From NCBI GenBank assembly GCA_903892415.1, contig CAITIQ010000047.1, positions 1 through 54,895 on the forward strand: a DNA stretch of 54,895 nt, written 5' to 3'. How positions within the stretch are numbered: position 1 is the stretch's first letter; the number at the start of each line of letters is the position of its first letter. The notes beneath the pieces are model-generated. The model saw only the letters and a program-made list of their open reading frames with translations, did not search any database and was not told where the DNA came from. This DNA is from an uncultured delta proteobacterium (GTDB lineage Bacteria > Myxococcota_A > Polyangia > Polyangiales > Polyangiaceae). Below, piece by piece: positions 51,669 through 54,895 of this stretch. The translations under genes and the position numbers were made by a program.

Positions 51669-52079
51669 ATGAGCAAAGCGATTCCGACCGTGCAGAAATA
51701 CATGACGACCTCGCCCCACTCGGTTGGACAAGATCAGCCGATTGCGTTCGCGAGAGCCGTCATGCGTGAGCATCACATTCGACACCTACCGGTGCTTTCG
51801 GGAGGGCACCTCGTTGGCATGATCACTGAGCGGGATATTGCGTTGGTGGAAGGGCTCAAGGGGGTGGACCCTGAGGTCCTTAAGGTGGAGGAGGCCATGT
51901 CCACACAGACCTACAAGGTCAGCCCCGAGGCCCCGCTCGATGAGGTCGTCCGGGAGATGGCCTCCAAGAAGTATGGTTCCGCGATTGTCGAGCAGAACAA
52001 CAAGATTGTTGGAATCATCACGACCGTTGACGTGTGCCAGGCGCTCGCCGACCTTTTGCATAGTCGCCTTTCAAAATGA
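51669..52079 (+). CDS. Twin CBS-domain protein
   Basis: A 136-residue soluble protein made of two CBS domains (about 8-58 and 70-130; YMTTSPHSVGQDQPIAFA, VLSGGHLVGMITERDI, PEAPLDEVVREMASKKYG, KIVGIITTVDVCQALAD). Paired CBS domains usually bind adenine nucleotides and act as energy or redox sensors. There is no fused effector domain. The gene is between two sensor kinases and has its own 118-base upstream region, so it may be co-regulated with them; the target is unknown. Confidence 0.93.
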   Translation: MSKAIPTVQKYMTTSPHSVGQDQPIAFARAVMREHHIRHLPVLSGGHLVGMITERDIALVEGLKGVDPEVLKVEEAMSTQTYKVSPEAPLDEVVREMASKKYGSAIVEQNNKIVGIITTVDVCQALADLLHSRLSK

Positions 52080-52117
52080 TGGGGAACGCAGCACTGCGGT
52101 AACAACTCTGCGGACAG

Positions 52118-52161
52118 GCGGAAACGCAAACACTGCAGGTCAACGCAAGGTTTGCATCCGC
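52118..52161. promoter_or_regulatory. Imperfect inverted repeat, candidate enhancer for a sigma-54 activator
   Basis: Arms GCGGA-AAC-GCAAAC (52118-52131) and GTTTGC-A-TCCGC (52150-52161) are complementary apart from a bulge, with 18 bases between them. The centre is about 150 bases upstream of the predicted sigma-54 transcription start, where activators of the NtrC class usually bind. Assignment as an enhancer is by position and symmetry only. Confidence 0.4.
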
Positions 52162-52263
52162 CTCTCCCACAGATCCTCCGCTGCTCTCGAATGAACCAGT
52201 TCGAACGGGGCGAGAACCCGCATGTGGTTAGCTTTAAAGGTAGCTCGTCCAAGAGAATTCGCT

Positions 52264-52278
52264 CGGCACGATGATTGC
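52264..52278 (+). promoter_or_regulatory. Sigma-54 (-24/-12) promoter candidate for the globin kinase operon
   Basis: CGGCAC-GATGA-TTGC fits the sigma-54 consensus TGGCAC-N5-TTGC with one mismatch (the first base) and the invariant GG (52265-52266) and GC (52277-52278) separated by exactly 10 bases. Transcription would start near 52290, about 95 bases before the globin kinase ATG. The operon's second gene encodes a sigma-54 activator, so autoregulation is the natural reading (inference). Confidence 0.6.
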
Positions 52279-52385
52279 GTTACGGGAGGCTGGCTGCGCG
52301 GCCCACTCGTCCAATCGGCGATGGGACACGCGGAAGAACGGACCGGCTCTGTGCTGGCTCAAGAGTTGGACCGGAACTGATCTCT

Positions 52386-53561
52386 ATGGGTGAATCGAGA
52401 TTTGAGGAACTGCGGCGGTACGTCGGATTCGACACCGAAGACGAACGGCTACTCGCGCACATTCGGCCAATTGTCCTCGAAAACACCGAGACCATTGCCG
52501 CCGAGTTTTACCGTCGCATTCGCAGACACCCCGACGCCCTCGCGGTCTTCCGCGACGAGGCGCAGATTGAACGCCAAAAAGGGTCTCTTCAACGCTGGGT
52601 TCGCAGAGTCTTCTCCGGACCCTATGATGAGGCTTACTTCGCGGAGACCAGCAAGATTGGCCACGTCCACGTCGCCGTCGGTTTACCGCAGCGCTACATG
52701 CTCACGGGCATGAACGTTATTCGTGTCGAACTGGCTCGCGTCATCCGCACCGCCAACGATGATCAGTTTGACGGCATCATGAGAGCGGTCAACCGCGCAT
52801 TGGACCTCGAGCTTGCCGCTATGCTCGATAGTTACTTTTGGGCCCTCCTCCACCGCGCACAGGAAGCCGAACGCGTGCAGGCGAGCAGGCGAGCGGACCG
52901 ACTAGCCGCTATTGGTACCTTGGCGGCCGGGCTTGCCCACGAAGTCCGCAACCCCTTAAACGGCGCACAGCTACACCTTACCCTTGTCGAACGCGGCCTC
53001 GAGAACAAGCGGGTCTCGACACAGGAGCTGATTGAAGCCGTGCAAGTTTCGAAGCGCGAAGTGCACCGGCTATCGAACTTGGTAACTGAGTTTCTCGACT
53101 TCGCGCGGCCACAACCGCTCTCACTTCGTCCAGCTGATCTCCGTGAGCTATCGGACCGGGTTGTAGCAACGATGAGCGCTGACGCGGCGGCAAAGGGCGT
53201 ATCAATTTCCGCCGTGGGGCCGTTGGGCACGGTCAACGCCGACGTAGACAAGCTCACCCAAGTACTATTGAACCTCGTCCGGAACGCGATCGACGCGTGC
53301 GACAAGGGCGGGAGCGTCGTGGTGAGAACGATGAAGGACGCGACGACCTGTGCGGTTCAAGTGGAGGACGATGGGGTCGGAATTGCAGATTCATCGATGC
53401 CGATCTTTGATCCATTCTTCACAACGAAGGCTGCTGGAACAGGGCTTGGTCTATCGATTGCCCATCGAATCGTGAGTGACCACGACGGAACGCTCGGTTT
53501 TGTAAGCAGGCCAGGCCGCACGGTATTCTCGGTGCGCCTTCGCGCTGCGGAGTCCGCATGA
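52386..53561 (+). CDS. Globin-coupled histidine kinase (haem-based gas sensor)
   Basis: A 391-residue soluble kinase. The N-terminal 155 residues form a protoglobin-type globin domain: Tyr42 in [10 protein letters not shown] fits the distal Tyr, and His95 in GHVHVAVGL fits the proximal haem ligand, as in the globin-coupled kinase AfGcHK of Anaeromyxobacter. A phosphoacceptor box [14 protein letters not shown] (His185) and a HATPase domain ([25 protein letters not shown]) follow. There is no membrane segment. Likely signals are O2 or NO, or haem redox state. The ATG at 52386 begins at the globin; the frame extends upstream only from a TTG. Its stop overlaps the start of the response regulator (ATGA), which is thus its partner. 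Confidence 0.93.
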   Translation: MGESRFEELRRYVGFDTEDERLLAHIRPIVLENTETIAAEFYRRIRRHPDALAVFRDEAQIERQKGSLQRWVRRVFSGPYDEAYFAETSKIGHVHVAVGLPQRYMLTGMNVIRVELARVIRTANDDQFDGIMRAVNRALDLELAAMLDSYFWALLHRAQEAERVQASRRADRLAAIGTLAAGLAHEVRNPLNGAQLHLTLVERGLENKRVSTQELIEAVQVSKREVHRLSNLVTEFLDFARPQPLSLRPADLRELSDRVVATMSADAAAKGVSISAVGPLGTVNADVDKLTQVLLNLVRNAIDACDKGGSVVVRTMKDATTCAVQVEDDGVGIADSSMPIFDPFFTTKAAGTGLGLSIAHRIVSDHDGTLGFVSRPGRTVFSVRLRAAESA

Positions 53562-54895
53562 CCCGCGAAAGCAAGCTCCTCATCGTGGATGATGAACCCA
53601 GCGCAAGAAGTGGGCTTGAGAAGCTCCTTCGGCACGAGGGTTATTCAGTGGTCAGTGCGCCGGACGGGCCACATGCGCTGGCGTTGGCGGATGAGGAGGC
53701 GCCAGACCTTGTCATCACCGACATGAGGATGCCCGGGATGGACGGCGTCGAGTTAGTGGAGAAGCTACGAGCTCGCTGGCCAGAGATGCCGGTGTTGGTC
53801 GTTACAGCCTTTGGTGAAGTTGCGGCGGCGGTGCGCGCGATGAAGGCGGGTGCCCAAGACTTTCTCACCAAACCCATCGACTTCGACGTTCTGGGTTTCG
53901 CAATTCGACGAGCGCTGACCCACGCGGCGCTAACGGCCGAAACCGAAACGCTCCGGCGCCAGGTGAGAGAAGACGGTGGGGTGGGCCTTGGCGCATTGGT
54001 CGGCGCAAGCCCTGCAATGCAGAAGGTCTATCAAGTAGCTCGCAAAGTGGGGCCTTCACGCGCAACCGTGCTGATCACCGGAGAAAGTGGCACAGGTAAA
54101 GGCGAGCTTGCGCGTGCGCTCCACGAGCTAAGTCCCCGCCGCGGCAAGTCGTTTGTTCAACTCAACTGCTCCGCGCTGACGGAGTCGCTGCTTGAAAGCG
54201 AACTGTTTGGGCACGAGCGTGGTTCCTTTACCGGCGCCGATAAGCGTCGCATCGGCAAGTTTGAGCTCGCTGAGGGCGGGACGCTGTTTCTCGACGAAGT
54301 CGCAGAAATATCGCTCTCAACGCAGGTCAAACTCTTGCGAGTTCTCCAGGAACGCAACCTCGAACGAGTCGGAGGCAACGAGACAGTCCACGTTGATGTT
54401 CGAGTCGTTGCCGCAACCAATAAGAACCTGATCGCGGAAGTTGAGGCCGGGCGATTCCGTGAGGATCTTTATTACCGGCTCCGCGTCGTTCACCTCGAGA
54501 TGCCGCCGTTGCGAGTGCGTGACGGAGACATTCTCTTGCTCGCCAGTCACTTCTTGCGTCGATATGTCGACGAAAACGGAAAGGAGATTCGAGGATTCTC
54601 CGATGCGGCCAGAGTTCAGCTTCTTGCACATCGATGGCCAGGCAACGTGCGCGAGTTAGAGAATGCTATTGAGCGCGCAGTCGTTCTCTCCTCGTCCGAG
54701 CAAGTCGAAGACAAGGACCTCCCTACCGAGATTGCCCCGGTCGCTCGCGGAGCTGTCAGAATCCCTGGTTCAACCATGGCGGAGATTGAGCGGTACGCCA
54801 TCTTGGCCTCCTTGGAGGTTTGTGACGGCTCCACAGCCAAAGCAGCGGATCTTTTAGGCATCAGCGTCAGAACGATTCAATATCGCCTTAGTGAG
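53558..54895 (+). CDS. NtrC-class sigma-54 response regulator (cut by right edge)
   Basis: At least 446 residues, open to the window end. The receiver domain has Asp11-Asp12, phosphoacceptor Asp55 (VITDMRMPG) and Lys105 (LTKP). The AAA+ activator domain has Walker [10 protein letters not shown] (175-183), the sigma-54 contact loop GSFTGA (222-227), Walker B GGTLFLDE (240-247), [10 protein letters not shown] and [10 protein letters not shown], and [19 protein letters not shown] Fis-type DNA-binding helix-turn-helix ([20 protein letters not shown]) starts near residue 427; only a few residues of the protein should be missing. The start overlaps the globin kinase stop (53558-53561). It should activate sigma-54 promoters when phosphorylated by the globin kinase. 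Confidence 0.96.
   Translation, partial: MTRESKLLIVDDEPSARSGLEKLLRHEGYSVVSAPDGPHALALADEEAPDLVITDMRMPGMDGVELVEKLRARWPEMPVLVVTAFGEVAAAVRAMKAGAQDFLTKPIDFDVLGFAIRRALTHAALTAETETLRRQVREDGGVGLGALVGASPAMQKVYQVARKVGPSRATVLITGESGTGKGELARALHELSPRRGKSFVQLNCSALTESLLESELFGHERGSFTGADKRRIGKFELAEGGTLFLDEVAEISLSTQVKLLRVLQERNLERVGGNETVHVDVRVVAATNKNLIAEVEAGRFREDLYYRLRVVHLEMPPLRVRDGDILLLASHFLRRYVDENGKEIRGFSDAARVQLLAHRWPGNVRELENAIERAVVLSSSEQVEDKDLPTEIAPVARGAVRIPGSTMAEIERYAILASLEVCDGSTAKAADLLGISVRTIQYRLSE

Larger units (their letters stand above)
52080..52385. other. 306-base spacer with regulatory elements before the globin kinase
   Basis: No gene is evident in this spacer. It holds a small dyad CGCAG-CA-CTGCG (52087-52098) near the CBS stop, an imperfect inverted repeat (52118-52161) and a sigma-54 promoter candidate (52264-52278), each entered separately where supported. 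The order upstream dyad, promoter, then start codon fits a sigma-54 activated gene. Confidence 0.6.

Noticed and set aside
1..54895. CRISPR arrays, insertion sequences, phage genes or rRNA
   Set aside because: No regularly spaced repeats, transposase or integrase motifs, or rRNA-like stretches were seen. A covariance-model search for small RNAs would be needed to exclude these fully.

Overview
The window looks like a chromosomal segment of a myxobacterium (Myxococcota), probably from a lineage of moderate G+C; by eye the sequence is near 60 percent, below the usual value for cultured myxobacteria. The clues are a DUF1592/DUF1552 pair, two giant serine/threonine kinases fused to an AAA ATPase and TPR repeats, a multicopper oxidase ending in a MYXO-CTERM-like sorting tail, DUF4215-type Cys-rich repeats, and a globin-coupled histidine kinase like that of Anaeromyxobacter. 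I see no tRNA, rRNA, CRISPR array, insertion sequence or phage gene. Coding density is very high, and many neighbours overlap by ATGA or GTGA.

Layout. Positions 1-6166 (minus strand) hold a small winged-helix regulator, a YqiJ-like membrane/OB-fold protein, a miniature SPFH-like protein, a long flotillin (YqiK type) and the N-terminal 680 residues of a DUF3686 'DNA repair ATPase' that runs off the left edge. Positions 6251-9099 carry murF-murD, and 9162-12223 the exported DUF1592-DUF1552 pair. A degenerate EAL-like protein and a TPR/PEGA-like envelope protein diverge at 13.1 kb. A plus-strand run follows: lipoprotein cytochrome c, a small unknown protein, a GH84-type glycosidase and a Rieske oxygenase. 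A YhaO/YhaN (SbcD/SbcC-like) pair faces them.

From 22.1 to 34 kb there is a striking order: esterase plus giant kinase, then argC-argB on the other strand, then M20 peptidase plus a second giant kinase. Next are the MYXO-CTERM multicopper oxidase, a LysR regulator, a predicted exported LigB-like dioxygenase, a sulfite-reductase/P450-reductase-type flavoprotein, polA (3'-5' exonuclease residues apparently lost), a NUDIX hydrolase coupled to nadK, and a lipoprotein with a VanY-type peptidase domain.

The right end is signalling. A GAF-GGDEF diguanylate cyclase is coupled to two unknown genes on the minus strand. On the plus strand are a HAMP histidine kinase, a twin-CBS protein, a globin-coupled histidine kinase and an overlapping NtrC-class sigma-54 activator cut by the window edge. 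A good sigma-54 (-24/-12) promoter candidate and an upstream dyad precede the globin kinase, suggesting an oxygen- or redox-responsive, self-regulated circuit.

The best candidates for undescribed biology are the SPFH/mini-SPFH/YqiJ/DUF3686 operon, the mirrored hydrolase-kinase pairs around the arginine genes, the GGDEF-linked unknown genes, and the globin kinase/sigma-54 loop.
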